A DNA stretch of 34,738 nucleotides from assembly GCA_949292795.1 (NCBI GenBank), contig CASFBR010000068.1:1-34738 (forward strand), written 5' to 3'. This document shows, in pieces, positions 1 to 8,386 of this stretch. Within the stretch, counting starts at the first letter, position 1. The number at the start of each line of letters is the position of its first letter. This DNA is from an uncultured Eubacteriales bacterium. Its GTDB lineage: Bacteria > Bacillota > Clostridia > Lachnospirales > Lachnospiraceae. The notes beneath the pieces are model-generated. The model saw only the letters and a program-made list of their open reading frames with translations. It was not told the origin of the DNA and ran no database searches. A program made the position numbers and the translations under genes.

Positions 1-1110
1 GCTTAAATAGGAAAATGTACGGCTGTAATCACAGGAAACCACAGGCGATGTCCCGTTTTTTACAACCGCATCCGGAAGGGCCTCCGGCTGCTCATCCCGA
101 TAGAGCGTACAGTTGGCAAAGCCATAATTTAAAAGTGTTTCCGCTTCCGAAAAACGGGTTTTATAATCCGGAGCCGCCATGACTACGGCAATCAGCTCCA
201 CATCGCCGCGCTTGGCCGTTGCGGACAGGCAGTATTTTGCCAGGCTTGTGGAGCCGGTCTTTAGCCCGGTGCAGCCCTCATAGGATTTTAACAGCTTATT
301 CGTATTTGCCAGACCAAACTCAGACGTGCCCTGAGCGGTCACATGGGTAATGTTCTCCATCCAGATCGTCGAATAATCATGAATCTGAGGATGCTTTACC
401 GACAGCTCCCGGGACATGACCGCCACGTCGTGTGCCGACGTATAATGCTCCTGCGATTCCGTCAGGCCGCAGCAATCTTCAAAATGCGTATCATTCATGC
501 CAAGCTCCTTTGCCTTCTGATTCATCTGATTGACAAATTCCGCTTCACTTCCGCTAATATATTCGGCCATAGCTACCGAGGCATCATTGCCTGAAGCTAC
601 AACAATACACTTGATCAGCGTCTCAACCGTCTGCTTTTCCCCTTCCTCCAGATAGACCTGGGAGCCGCCCATGCTTTTGGCATAAGCGCTTGTGGTCACT
701 TCATCAGAAAGCTTGATCTTCCCGGCATCCAGCGCCTCAAAAATAAGGATCAGCGTCATAATTTTAGTAATGCTTGCCGGGCTCAGCCGTTCACTGGCAT
801 TTTTTTCGTAAAGCACTGTTCCGGTACTGGCTTCCATAAGCACACAGGCCTTTGCCGTAATCCCAAGCTCCACAGCGCTGCTGCTCTGGCCCGCGGCCTC
901 ATTCTCCTGCACGGCGCCGCTCTGGCCTGCGGCTTCACTCCCCTGCACGGCGCCGCTCTGGCCCACAGCCTCACTCCCCTGCACGGCGCCGCTTTGCCCT
1001 GCGGCCTCACTCTCCTGCACGGCGCCGCTTTCTTCCGCCCGGGCAGTGTGGGGCAGGCAAAGCCCGAGGAGCATCGCGGCGATCATCCATACGGCGATCC
1101 ATCGTTTCAT
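1..1110 (-). CDS. dacF: D-alanyl-D-alanine carboxypeptidase (DacF/PBP5 type), 3' end outside window
   Basis: Penicillin-binding protein of the S11 peptidase family, which trims the terminal D-Ala from peptidoglycan stem peptides outside the membrane. The gene runs off the window, so 370 N-terminal residues are visible. A signal peptide covers about residues 1-25 (hydrophobic core, then ARA before EE). The three active-site motifs are present in order: SITK (nucleophile Ser113), SGN (173-175) and KTG (284-286). Residues 28-75 are an unusual low-complexity spacer of four 12-residue repeats (consensus SGAVQxSEAAGQ) between signal peptide and catalytic domain. The ATG at 1110 is preceded by AAGGAG with suitable spacing. 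Family assignment is firm; dacF rather than another dac paralogue is inferred from common naming in spore formers. It is divergent from nothing nearby; pyk lies upstream on the same strand behind its own terminator. Confidence 0.93.
   Translation of the reverse strand, partial: MKRWIAVWMIAAMLLGLCLPHTARAEESGAVQESEAAGQSGAVQGSEAVGQSGAVQGSEAAGQSGAVQENEAAGQSSSAVELGITAKACVLMEASTGTVLYEKNASERLSPASITKIMTLILIFEALDAGKIKLSDEVTTSAYAKSMGGSQVYLEEGEKQTVETLIKCIVVASGNDASVAMAEYISGSEAEFVNQMNQKAKELGMNDTHFEDCCGLTESQEHYTSAHDVAVMSRELSVKHPQIHDYSTIWMENITHVTAQGTSEFGLANTNKLLKSYEGCTGLKTGSTSLAKYCLSATAKRGDVELIAVVMAAPDYKTRFSEAETLLNYGFANCTLYRDEQPEALPDAVVKNGTSPVVSCDYSRTFSYLS
884..1027 (-). repeat. Four tandem 36-bp in-frame repeats in dacF
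   Basis: Units at 884-919, 920-955, 956-991 and 992-1027 differ by a few, mostly synonymous, substitutions. They encode the Gln/Ser/Ala/Glu-rich spacer after the signal peptide. Length is a multiple of three, so copy-number change would keep the frame. Confidence 0.95.
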
Positions 1111-1502
1111 AAAGGACTCCTTAAAGAAAATCGTTCTTACATTATTTTAATAGCCCGGCCGTTTAAATATGCAAAAAAGCATCCGACCCGACAGGCTTCT
1201 GTGCCCCCGGCAGGCCCATAAGCGCCAGCTTCCGTCCCGCCTCAGCACAATCGCTTTTTCCGCGATTTTCCGCGAAATAAAGAGTTCCGCCTGCAAAACT
1301 AAAGCGCCAGGCGCGGTCGCTTCAGCGACAATTTTCTTCTCGCGCGCGTGCGCATCTTAAGTGAAGCTTTTTCATTGCATAGAAACGCAGTTGCCTATGC
1401 AATGAAAAATGCTGCATCCGCGTCTTTGCCGCCGACGCGGATGCAGCACTATTTTTAAGAAATCAGGCGTTCATTCATCGCCATTAGGCCGGAAGCAAGT
1501 GA
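1111..1502. other. Intergenic region between pyk and dacF
   Basis: No convincing gene. The dacF-proximal part (1111-1170) is AT-rich and should hold the dacF promoter and its AAGGAG site, but no clear -35/-10 pair stands out. The middle (1180-1350) is GC-rich with short self-complementary stretches (for example GTCGC-TTCA-GCGAC near 1316-1329). The pyk-proximal end has two abutting perfect hairpins, 1368-1409 and 1410-1448, described separately. Confidence 0.6.
1405..1448 (-). terminator. Intrinsic terminator of pyk
   Basis: A perfect 15-bp stem (1410-1424 with 1434-1448, 9-nt loop) is followed on the minus strand by five T residues (complement of 1405-1409). It lies about 55 bp past the pyk stop. 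Its T-tract is one arm of a second perfect 15-bp inverted repeat, 1368-1382 with 1395-1409. Confidence 0.85.
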
Positions 1503-3245
1503 CTAGCGGTTGCAGCACACAAGCCCCTCGCCGCTGTCAATGCTCACCACAGCGCCGGACTTTAATATCTTCACCGCATGCTCCGCACCTAAAATAACCG
1601 GAATATCCAGCGACAGTCCGACAATCGCGGCGTGAGAATTATAGCCTTCCGCCTCCACGATCAGGCCGGCTGCCTTCTTAATATAAGGAAGCATGTCGTT
1701 ATCGGTTTCCCTGATAACGATAATATCACCCTGCTTAAAATTCTGTTCAAGGTCCTCTTTGGACTGGCAGACGCAAAGCGGCCCCGTAGAAGTCTTATCT
1801 GAAATTCCCTTGCCCTTGATCAAAATATGGCCTGCCACATGTACCTTGATCAGGTTTGTTGTTCCTGAGATGCCTAAAGGAACACCCGCTGTGATCACGA
1901 CAAGCTCACCCTGATGAACGAGCCCGGCCTTCACTGCCGCATCTACGGCATGGTCAAAAAGATCGTCCGTATTTTGTTCTTCCTGGATCAGCAAAGGCAC
2001 AACGCCCCAGGAAAGATTGAGCTGCCGGCATACATAGTCCTCCGTTGTGCAGCCGATGATCGGACATTCCGGACGGTACTTGGAGATCATACGGGCCGTT
2101 TTCCCGGATTTGGTTACTGTAATGATACCTGCTGCTCCAAGGTCCGTTGCGGTCGTACATGTTGCGTGGGAAATGGCATTGGTTACATCCGGACGCTCGT
2201 CACTCTCGCGGGATTTAAAGCGCTTGCGGTAATCGATGTCTTTTTCCGTACGCACTGCGATGCGAACCATCGTCTTTAATGCCTCTACCGGATACTGGCC
2301 GGCCGCCGTTTCACCGGAAAGCATGATGGCACTTGTGCCGTCATAGATCGCATTGGCAACATCCGTCGCCTCGGCACGGGTCGGTCTTGGATTCTTAATC
2401 ATAGAATCCAGCATCTGTGTTGCTGTAATGACCTGTTTGCCCGCATTGCAGACCTTTTTAATGATCATCTTCTGAATGACCGGCACATCCTCCAGCGGAA
2501 TCTCCACACCCATATCGCCGCGGGCAACCATAATGCCGTCCGCAACGCGGATACTATCATCAATGTTTTCAACACCCTGCATATTTTCAATCTTGGCAAT
2601 GATATTCATGGACTTGCAGCCCTTTTCCTGGAATATCCGACGAATCTCAAGAATGTCATCCGCCGTTCTTGTAAAGGATGCCGCAATAAAATCAAAGCCA
2701 TTTTCAATACCAAAAACAATATCATCATAATCCTTCTGGCTGATAAAAGGCATCGAAAGCTTTGCGCCCGGGATATTGACACCCTTTTTGTCGCCAAGGA
2801 CACCGCCGTTAATGACCTTGCAAATAATGTCCGTGGATGTCATTTTGTCCACTTTCATCGCAATCAGGCCGTCATCCAGCAGGATCGTCATACCTTCCTC
2901 CACATCCTGAAGAATATCCTTATAGGATACCGATACCTGATTTTCATCACCGGTAATATCCTTCGTTGTCAATGTGAAAAGCTGGCCCTTCACAAGCTCA
3001 ACCTTGCCATTTTCAAACTTGCCAATACGGATCTCCGGCCCCTTTGTGTCAAGCAGGGCAGCAACCGGCAGCCCAAGCTCTTCACGGATACGTTTTAAAC
3101 GGTCAAAGCGCCGCTTCTGTTCGGCATGATCGCCATGAGAGAAATTGAAACGCGCCACATCCATACCTTCCAGCATCAGCGTACGGATAATCTGATCGTT
3201 TTCCAGCACCGGACCCATTGTGCAAATAATTTTTGTCTTTCTCAT
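1503..3245 (-). CDS. pyk: Pyruvate kinase with C-terminal PEP-utilizer-like domain
   Basis: Catalyses phosphoenolpyruvate plus ADP to pyruvate plus ATP, the last step of glycolysis, in the cytoplasm. The 580-residue protein begins with the typical KTKIICTMGP segment and contains NFSHG, the IAKIEN active-site lysine region, VARGDMGVEIP, ATQMLDSM and the GTSAIMLSGETA segment. About 105 residues extend beyond the usual 470-residue core; this tail has EGYNSHAAIVG around His538, matching the phospho-histidine domain of PEP-utilizing enzymes, as in Bacillus/Geobacillus-type pyruvate kinases. The ATG at 3245 follows GGAGG by nine bases. It appears monocistronic, with a candidate promoter at 3309-3336 and a strong terminator at 1405-1448. 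Confidence 0.97.
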   Translation of the reverse strand: MRKTKIICTMGPVLENDQIIRTLMLEGMDVARFNFSHGDHAEQKRRFDRLKRIREELGLPVAALLDTKGPEIRIGKFENGKVELVKGQLFTLTTKDITGDENQVSVSYKDILQDVEEGMTILLDDGLIAMKVDKMTSTDIICKVINGGVLGDKKGVNIPGAKLSMPFISQKDYDDIVFGIENGFDFIAASFTRTADDILEIRRIFQEKGCKSMNIIAKIENMQGVENIDDSIRVADGIMVARGDMGVEIPLEDVPVIQKMIIKKVCNAGKQVITATQMLDSMIKNPRPTRAEATDVANAIYDGTSAIMLSGETAAGQYPVEALKTMVRIAVRTEKDIDYRKRFKSRESDERPDVTNAISHATCTTATDLGAAGIITVTKSGKTARMISKYRPECPIIGCTTEDYVCRQLNLSWGVVPLLIQEEQNTDDLFDHAVDAAVKAGLVHQGELVVITAGVPLGISGTTNLIKVHVAGHILIKGKGISDKTSTGPLCVCQSKEDLEQNFKQGDIIVIRETDNDMLPYIKKAAGLIVEAEGYNSHAAIVGLSLDIPVILGAEHAVKILKSGAVVSIDSGEGLVCCNR

Positions 3246-3308
3246 CTGATTATTCCTCCATGTGAATGTCCATCGTTGACACTTAATTTTAACACTTTTG
3301 CCGTTGAT

Positions 3309-3336
3309 TTTATAGGGGCTATTTTAATTTCATCAA
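3309..3336 (-). promoter_or_regulatory. Candidate sigma-A promoter of pyk
   Basis: On the minus strand TTGATG (3331-3336) and TATAAA (3309-3314) are separated by 16 bp, about 65 bp upstream of the pyk ATG. Sequence-based only. Confidence 0.5.
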
Positions 3337-3421
3337 TTTGTTTAAGAATTATTTCCTCCGGCGCCAATTCTCTCTCATTTTGACTAATATTTAACAATCC
3401 GTTATTTTCCCCAAATACCGC

Positions 3422-3479
3422 TCTGCTTTTTGGCGTGCCTCTTTCATTTCTGCTTTTTGGACGTGCCGTCTTCATTTTT
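3422..3479. repeat. Imperfect tandem repeat of about 28-30 bp upstream of pyk
   Basis: CTGCTTTTTGG-CGTGCC-TCTTTCATT and CTGCTTTTTGG-ACGTGCCG-TCTTCATT follow each other between the divergent pyk and DAHP synthase promoters. Could be a two-site operator or a chance duplication; function unknown. The rest of the 375-bp gap 3246-3620 holds the two promoters and no convincing gene. Confidence 0.6.
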
Positions 3480-3538
3480 TTCACGCATCAAAAAGCTGCG
3501 GCCATTTGCTTTACAATGGCAGTGAGTTAAAATATCTT

Positions 3539-3567
3539 TTGACCCCAATGAAAAAATATATTATAAT
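3539..3567 (+). promoter_or_regulatory. Sigma-A promoter of DAHP synthase gene
   Basis: TTGACC (3539-3544), 17-bp AT-rich spacer, TATAAT (3562-3567); transcription start expected near 3574, 47 bases before the ATG. Confidence 0.85.
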
Positions 3568-3620
3568 AAAGACCGATTGTAGCGTTACTTATTATATTTA
3601 CATATGAAGGAGTTAAAAGT

Positions 3621-4652
3621 ATGAGTTTTACATTTAATCAAAAGCTGCCGGTACCAAAGGAAATCAAAGCCCAGTATCCGGTATCTGAAAAGCTCGCCGC
3701 AATCAAGGCCGGCAAAGATAAAGAACTGATCGATGTGATTTCCGGAGCTTCCGATAAATTTTTAGTAATCATCGGCCCATGCTCTGCGGACAACGAGGAA
3801 GCTGTCTGCGATTATATCAGCCGCTTAAAGCGCGTCCAGGAAAAAGTCGCTGACAAAGTCATCTTAGTTCCGAGAATCTATACAAATAAGCCCCGTACAA
3901 CCGGAGAAGGCTATAAAGGGATGCTCCATCAGCCGGACCCGGAGAAGGCACCTGATCTGCTCGGCGGTCTTATCGCGATCCGCAAGATGCATATGCATGC
4001 CCTTGAAACCTTTGAAATGCCCATTGCCGATGAAATGCTCTATCCTGAAAACTATTGGTATCTTGAGGATGTGCTTTCGTATGTCGCCGTAGGCGCCCGT
4101 TCCGTGGAAAACCAGCAGCACCGCCTTGTCGGCAGCGGTATTCATGTGCCGACCGGCATGAAAAATCCGACCAGCGGTGATTTTTCCGTCATGCTCAATT
4201 CCGTTATCGCTGCTCAGCACAGCCACAATTTTCTTTTCCGCGGCTGGGATGTAACGACCACCGGAAATCCTTATGCGCACACGATCCTGCGCGGCGCGGT
4301 TAATAAGCACGGTCAGTCGAACCCGAATTACCATTATGAAGATATGATCCGCCTGCTGAACATGTACAATGAGCTTGGCCTTAAAAATCCGGCCTGCATC
4401 GTCGACGCCAACCACTCCAACTCCGGCAAGCAGTTTAAGGAGCAAATCCGCATTGTCAAAGAAGTCCTCCACAACCGGAAGTATTCTAATGACATCCGCC
4501 GCCTTGTAAAAGGTGTGATGATCGAAAGCTACATCGTAGAAGGCAGCCAGAAGATCGGCCCATGTCATGTATACGGACAGTCCATCACAGACCCATGTCT
4601 TGGCTGGGAGGATTCCGAGCAGCTCATCTACGATATTGCAGAACGTTGCTAA
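3621..4652 (+). CDS. aroF: 3-deoxy-7-phosphoheptulonate (DAHP) synthase, class I alpha
   Basis: Condenses phosphoenolpyruvate with erythrose 4-phosphate to DAHP, the entry step of the shikimate pathway to aromatic amino acids. The 343-residue length fits the AroF/AroG/AroH family. Visible hallmarks are IGPCSADN near residue 51, VPRIYTNKPRTTGEGYKG (PEP-binding loop), GARSVENQQHR, GIHVPTGMKNPTSGD and the metal-site segment DANHSNSGKQ. The ATG follows AAGGAG (3607-3612) by eight bases, under a near-consensus promoter. Paralogue letter cannot be decided from the sequence alone; feedback specificity (Phe, Tyr or Trp) is not predictable here. No leader peptide or attenuator is seen between promoter and start. 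Confidence 0.96.
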   Translation: MSFTFNQKLPVPKEIKAQYPVSEKLAAIKAGKDKELIDVISGASDKFLVIIGPCSADNEEAVCDYISRLKRVQEKVADKVILVPRIYTNKPRTTGEGYKGMLHQPDPEKAPDLLGGLIAIRKMHMHALETFEMPIADEMLYPENYWYLEDVLSYVAVGARSVENQQHRLVGSGIHVPTGMKNPTSGDFSVMLNSVIAAQHSHNFLFRGWDVTTTGNPYAHTILRGAVNKHGQSNPNYHYEDMIRLLNMYNELGLKNPACIVDANHSNSGKQFKEQIRIVKEVLHNRKYSNDIRRLVKGVMIESYIVEGSQKIGPCHVYGQSITDPCLGWEDSEQLIYDIAERC

Positions 4653-4745
4653 TATCCATCACTTCGTCCAAAGCACCGCGTGGTGCCGCCAGGTTTCGCG
4701 CAGGCACAGCGCAGCGTTTTTGGCGTGTAAAATATGGGAGGTATT

Positions 4746-6971
4746 ATGGAACACACAAAAAACAACGGGGGATTTACATATGAGGAAGCTGCTGCTCTGG
4801 CCCGCAGGAAAAACGAGACGGTCGTCCCGGGCTTTTGCAGCATGTGCGGCCCTAATGGCGGGTGCGGCATCTATGCCTTTGTCAAAGACGGAAGGCTCAT
4901 CCGGGTTGCCGGTATGGCAGAGTCCCCAAAAAACAAAGGCAGTCTTTGTGCCAAGGGGCTGGCGTCCGCACAATGGCTCTATTCCCCGGACCGTCTGAAA
5001 TATCCGCTGCTTCGGAAAGGGAAAAAGGGCGAAGGGATTTTTGAGAAAATATCCTGGGATGACGCGATTTCAATCATCGCAGATAAGCTTTCCGAACAGA
5101 AACGCTTATACGGGCCCGAGTCTCTGGCGATCCTCGCCCCTGCCCTGCGCACCTACAATCCGCTGATGCAGCGTTTTCTGACCGTTCACGGCAGTCCCAA
5201 TTACGGGCACAGCGGCATTTGCGCCATGCAGCGGATGTTCGGCTTCTCCTACACCATCGGCGGTTATCCGGCCTGCGATTATGAACACAGCGATCTGATC
5301 ATTTACTGGGCCAGACAGCCGGTCTATTCCGGGCCTGCGACAGAAATTGCAAAAAGTCTTGTGCGCGCCGTCAAACGCGGTGCAAAAATAATCACGATCA
5401 AGCCTTCGCTGGAAGCGGACGGCGAGCTTGGCAGTCTGTGGCTGCCCATCCGTCCCGGAACCGATGCGGCCCTTGCCCTGGCAATGCTTCATGTGATCAT
5501 CACCGAGGACCTTATCGACCATGACTTTGTGTCACAGTGGTGTTATGGCTATGACCGGCTAAAACAGCATATTGCCCGGTACAGTCCTCAATGGGCTCAG
5601 GACATTTGCGGAATACCGGCAGAGCAGATTCAATCTACGGCCCGCCTGTATGCCCGCACAAAGGCCGCTGCTATTGATGTCGGCAACGGTGTCGAGCACG
5701 CACCGTCATCGTGCGATGCGATCCGTGCGATTGCCATGCTGATGGCCATTACCGGACATTTAAACCGCCCGGGCTGCAATATGGTCGGACAGCCTCCGGC
5801 GGTTCCCTCCCCTGCGCCTCTGCATTTAAACGAACGTTATACGCCGGAAATGGTCGACCGGCTTGTTGCCCCGGAATTTCCAAAGGCATTCCAGCCGTTT
5901 ATGGAGGGGACTTCTTCCGCTTATTTCCGTATTTTTGAAAGCGTTCTGACCAAAAAGCCTTATCCGATCCGCGCCATCATTGCACCGGGAACGCAGCCGC
6001 TTGTAAGTACCCGCGGCTCCGGACTTGTAATGGAAGCTTTGCGGCAGCTGGATTTTTTCGTCACTGTGGATGTCACACGTCCTGCTGAGATGAATTACGC
6101 GGACATTGTTCTGCCCACAACGACCCCCTATGAAGCCGATCATCCCTTCGAGGCTCAGGGTAACTGGATCATGGCACGCCGCAGGATTGTTGAACCTCTG
6201 GGCGACTACAAATCGATTTTTGAATTTATCCTGGAGCTTGCCGTGAAAATGGGCTATGGCGCTGATTTCTGGAACGGGGATATTAAAGCCATGGAAGCAT
6301 ACCGCCTTGCGCCTTTACACATCACCCCGGAAGAGCTTTACAGCCATCCCCAGGGAATCGTGCTGACCCCAAAGCCCCAGCCGGCTGTTGACTTTAAAAC
6401 CGCATTCGGACGGAAAAGTCCGCGTCTGGCACACGACCGCTTCCTGCCTCAGCAAAAGGTCGCTTTATACAATATACTGTTTGAGCAGGAGGGCTTTGAG
6501 CCGATGCCTGTATGGCGGGAGCCTCCGGAAAGCCTGACGGCAACGCCTCATCTGAGAGACCGTTATCCTCTGATTTTGACCGACTATCATACGACAAAAT
6601 CCTTTACCGCTTCCTGGCAGCGCAATGTTGTTTCGCTCAGAGAGATTCAGCCGGAACCGACCGTCCATATCCACCCGGACACTGCCGCACAAAGAGGCAT
6701 TAAAAACGGCGACTGGGTACGGGTCGAATCTCCTCACGGCTGGCTTAAAGTGCGTGCCGAGCTTTATCCCGGCATCCGTCCGGATACCGTCATGATCCAG
6801 CACGGCTGGTGGCAGGGCTGCGGTGAGCTTGGCCTGCCGGATACGCCAATCCTTGACGGCGGCGCCAATGTCAATCATTTATACAGCACTGATCCCCAAA
6901 AGGCTTATGATCCCCTTGTGACAGCCATGTCCAGCCAGACGTTAGTGGAGGTAAGTTTGTATGAGCAATAA
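4746..6971 (+). CDS. Molybdopterin-dependent oxidoreductase catalytic subunit, no Tat signal
   Basis: Large subunit of the DMSO reductase superfamily, binding a bis-pterin Mo or W cofactor. Near the N-terminus four cysteines fit a [4Fe-4S] site: C31, C34, C40 in a CxMCGPxxGC pattern, and C68 in GSLCAKG. The metal ligand is probably Cys159 in HSGICAMQR. The C-terminal cofactor-binding domain is visible from about residue 605 (LTDYHTTKSFTASWQRN, IKNGDWVRVESPHG, IQHGWWQGC). No twin-arginine leader is present, so it should be cytoplasmic. GGGAGG at 4736-4741 lies just upstream of ATG 4746; an earlier in-frame ATG at 4734 would place that site inside the gene and is less likely. The partner iron-sulfur gene overlaps its end by 11 bp. 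Resemblance is to the thiosulfate/polysulfide reductase, acetylene hydratase and transhydroxylase-like branch, but substrate and whether Mo or W is used are unknown. Confidence 0.9.
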   Translation: MEHTKNNGGFTYEEAAALARRKNETVVPGFCSMCGPNGGCGIYAFVKDGRLIRVAGMAESPKNKGSLCAKGLASAQWLYSPDRLKYPLLRKGKKGEGIFEKISWDDAISIIADKLSEQKRLYGPESLAILAPALRTYNPLMQRFLTVHGSPNYGHSGICAMQRMFGFSYTIGGYPACDYEHSDLIIYWARQPVYSGPATEIAKSLVRAVKRGAKIITIKPSLEADGELGSLWLPIRPGTDAALALAMLHVIITEDLIDHDFVSQWCYGYDRLKQHIARYSPQWAQDICGIPAEQIQSTARLYARTKAAAIDVGNGVEHAPSSCDAIRAIAMLMAITGHLNRPGCNMVGQPPAVPSPAPLHLNERYTPEMVDRLVAPEFPKAFQPFMEGTSSAYFRIFESVLTKKPYPIRAIIAPGTQPLVSTRGSGLVMEALRQLDFFVTVDVTRPAEMNYADIVLPTTTPYEADHPFEAQGNWIMARRRIVEPLGDYKSIFEFILELAVKMGYGADFWNGDIKAMEAYRLAPLHITPEELYSHPQGIVLTPKPQPAVDFKTAFGRKSPRLAHDRFLPQQKVALYNILFEQEGFEPMPVWREPPESLTATPHLRDRYPLILTDYHTTKSFTASWQRNVVSLREIQPEPTVHIHPDTAAQRGIKNGDWVRVESPHGWLKVRAELYPGIRPDTVMIQHGWWQGCGELGLPDTPILDGGANVNHLYSTDPQKAYDPLVTAMSSQTLVEVSLYEQ

Positions 6972-7467
6972 AGAACTTGGGTTTGTATTTAAAAAAGAAT
7001 TGTGCATCCAATGCCATGCCTGCGAAAGCGCCTGCAAAAACTGGCATCACACAGGGCCCGGGGTAAAATGGCGCCGCATCGCCCACCGGTGGCAGGGCAA
7101 CTACCCTTTCGTTTCGGGATATACACTGTCTCTGGCCTGTATGCACTGTTTAAATCCGGAATGTACCCGGGTCTGTCCCGCCGGCGCCATAAAAAAGCAT
7201 CCGGACACCGGGGCAGTCCTTGTGGAACCCTCCAAATGTATCGGATGCGGGCGCTGTCTAAAAGCCTGCCCGGTAAAAGCGCCGCAGTTTGGCGCCGACG
7301 GACGGATGCAAAAATGTGATCTGTGCTATGGCGATCCGGCAGTTTTTGACACGTCTGAGCCTCCATGTATCCGTGCCTGTCCCACACAGGCGCTCTCGCT
7401 GCAATGGCGTACCCCGCAGGAAAAAGCGGACGATGAGCGGCAGATGACAGACTTAGCGAAAGACTGA
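6961..7467 (+). CDS. 4Fe-4S ferredoxin-type electron-transfer subunit (DmsB/PhsB-like)
   Basis: A 168-residue iron-sulfur protein with four cysteine groups for four [4Fe-4S] clusters: CIQCHACESAC (C15-C25), CMHCLNPECTRVC, CIGCGRCLKAC, and CDLC followed by CIRACP. This is the standard small subunit that wires electrons to or from molybdopterin enzymes. It overlaps the catalytic-subunit gene by 11 bp with its own site GTGGAGG at 6945-6951, so the two are translationally coupled and surely form a complex. No membrane anchor subunit (DmsC/PhsC/NrfD) follows: the next gene is on the other strand. The electron donor or acceptor is therefore probably a soluble carrier. Confidence 0.93.
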   Translation: MSNKELGFVFKKELCIQCHACESACKNWHHTGPGVKWRRIAHRWQGNYPFVSGYTLSLACMHCLNPECTRVCPAGAIKKHPDTGAVLVEPSKCIGCGRCLKACPVKAPQFGADGRMQKCDLCYGDPAVFDTSEPPCIRACPTQALSLQWRTPQEKADDERQMTDLAKD

Positions 7468-7525
7468 CCTTCCAGATTACAATAACGGCTGACTTTCCAG
7501 ATTACAATAACGGCTGACCTTCCGG
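7466..7525. repeat. 25-bp tandem duplication within a terminator region
   Basis: Copies at 7466-7490 and 7491-7515 differ by one base; a third begins at 7516. Each carries the 13-base left arm (AATAACGGCTGAC) that can pair with 7539-7551. Confidence 0.9.
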
Positions 7526-7551
7526 AAAAATCCGGTTTGTCAGCCGTTATT
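7506..7551. terminator. Bidirectional terminator between the oxidoreductase and the ABC permease
   Basis: A 13-bp perfect stem (7506-7518 with 7539-7551) sits between convergent genes, with an inner CCGG-AAAAAT-CCGG stem. AT-rich stem ends supply U-rich tails in both directions. Position 7481-7493 offers an alternative left arm. Confidence 0.75.
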
Positions 7552-7574
7552 ATTTGTGCGCCTGTTATTATCAT

Positions 7575-8381
7575 TTAGCGTCCGTCATTATCAACAAATT
7601 CCAGACTGATAATCGAAATAAGGCCATAGGCCATGGCAAAAATCAGCAAAATCCCCCAGCACAGGATCAGATTTGAAAATACATGGTCATACTCGGATAA
7701 GCCGCCCATGGGATTCATCGCATTGACATCTGCAATGGCACAGAGGGCATTTAACCCCCATTTGCTGATCGTAAGCTGGGAAATGCCTTTGGCGATACCT
7801 TCCAGTTCAAAGATCATCCCGCACATAATCAGCTGGATGATTAGTGCAAAGGGCATGACCGTCATGGCCGTATTTTCATTTTTGACAATGGATGAAATCA
7901 CCAGTCCAAGACAGTCCGAAGAAAATACAATAAAGAAAAAGGTGATAAACATCTCGAATTCTGCCGGCATGATAATGCCATCTGCCGGGAAATGACTGAA
8001 ATTGGCAATGCGCACAATGACAAGCACGATCAGCGCTTCCCCGAGACAGATACAGGCTTCATACAGCCAGTGGGCAATCACATAGGCTGAAATATGAAGC
8101 CCTGTACGATGCTCCCGCTTAATAATATCTCTTTCCTTGCAGATGGACCGGATCGAATTAAAAATACCAATCCAGATGCAGGCGCTCATCAGAGCGAAGC
8201 TTCCGTTGCGCGTCGGCTGATATTCCGAAAACATGGCGGAGCCGGTCACTGTGGAGATCAAAATCGTAATCAGCGCTGCACTGACAAACGATTTCCAGCC
8301 CTTTTCATTTTTAAAAATACGAAAACACTTCTTTGTATAGATCAGTGTCTGTCGAAATCTTGAAATATGTACCTCTGCCAT
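7575..8381 (-). CDS. ABC-2 type permease of the LRR-kinase/FHA-ABC cassette
   Basis: A membrane protein of 268 residues with six predicted hydrophobic segments: SFVSAALITILISTVTG, the SACIWIGIFNSI segment, EALIVLVIVRI, FITFFFIVFSSDCLGLVI, VMPFALIIQLIMCGMIF and ILCWGILLIFAMAYGLIS. This matches half-size ABC-2 (ABCG-like) permeases that pair with a separate ATPase. ATG 8381 has AGAGGG nearby with good spacing; an in-frame GTG at 8390 overlaps the stop of the ATPase gene as GTGA but would leave the ribosome site too close. It is the last gene of the three-gene operon and ends at the shared terminator 7506-7551. Cargo is unknown; direction of export is inferred from family. Confidence 0.85.
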   Translation of the reverse strand: MAEVHISRFRQTLIYTKKCFRIFKNEKGWKSFVSAALITILISTVTGSAMFSEYQPTRNGSFALMSACIWIGIFNSIRSICKERDIIKREHRTGLHISAYVIAHWLYEACICLGEALIVLVIVRIANFSHFPADGIIMPAEFEMFITFFFIVFSSDCLGLVISSIVKNENTAMTVMPFALIIQLIMCGMIFELEGIAKGISQLTISKWGLNALCAIADVNAMNPMGGLSEYDHVFSNLILCWGILLIFAMAYGLISIISLEFVDNDGR

Positions 8382-8386
8382 ACCAT

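Noticed and set aside
3242-3484. 80-codon minus-strand frame ending as ATGA on the pyk start
   Set aside because: No ribosome site at its ATG, it contains the pyk promoter candidate, and its N-terminal part is the duplicated block; overlap with the pyk start is probably chance.
4653-4745. Possible terminator after the DAHP synthase gene (GCGC...GCGCAGCGTTTTT)
   Set aside because: The stem is only four base pairs; not enough to call. The oxidoreductase may be partly read through from aroF.
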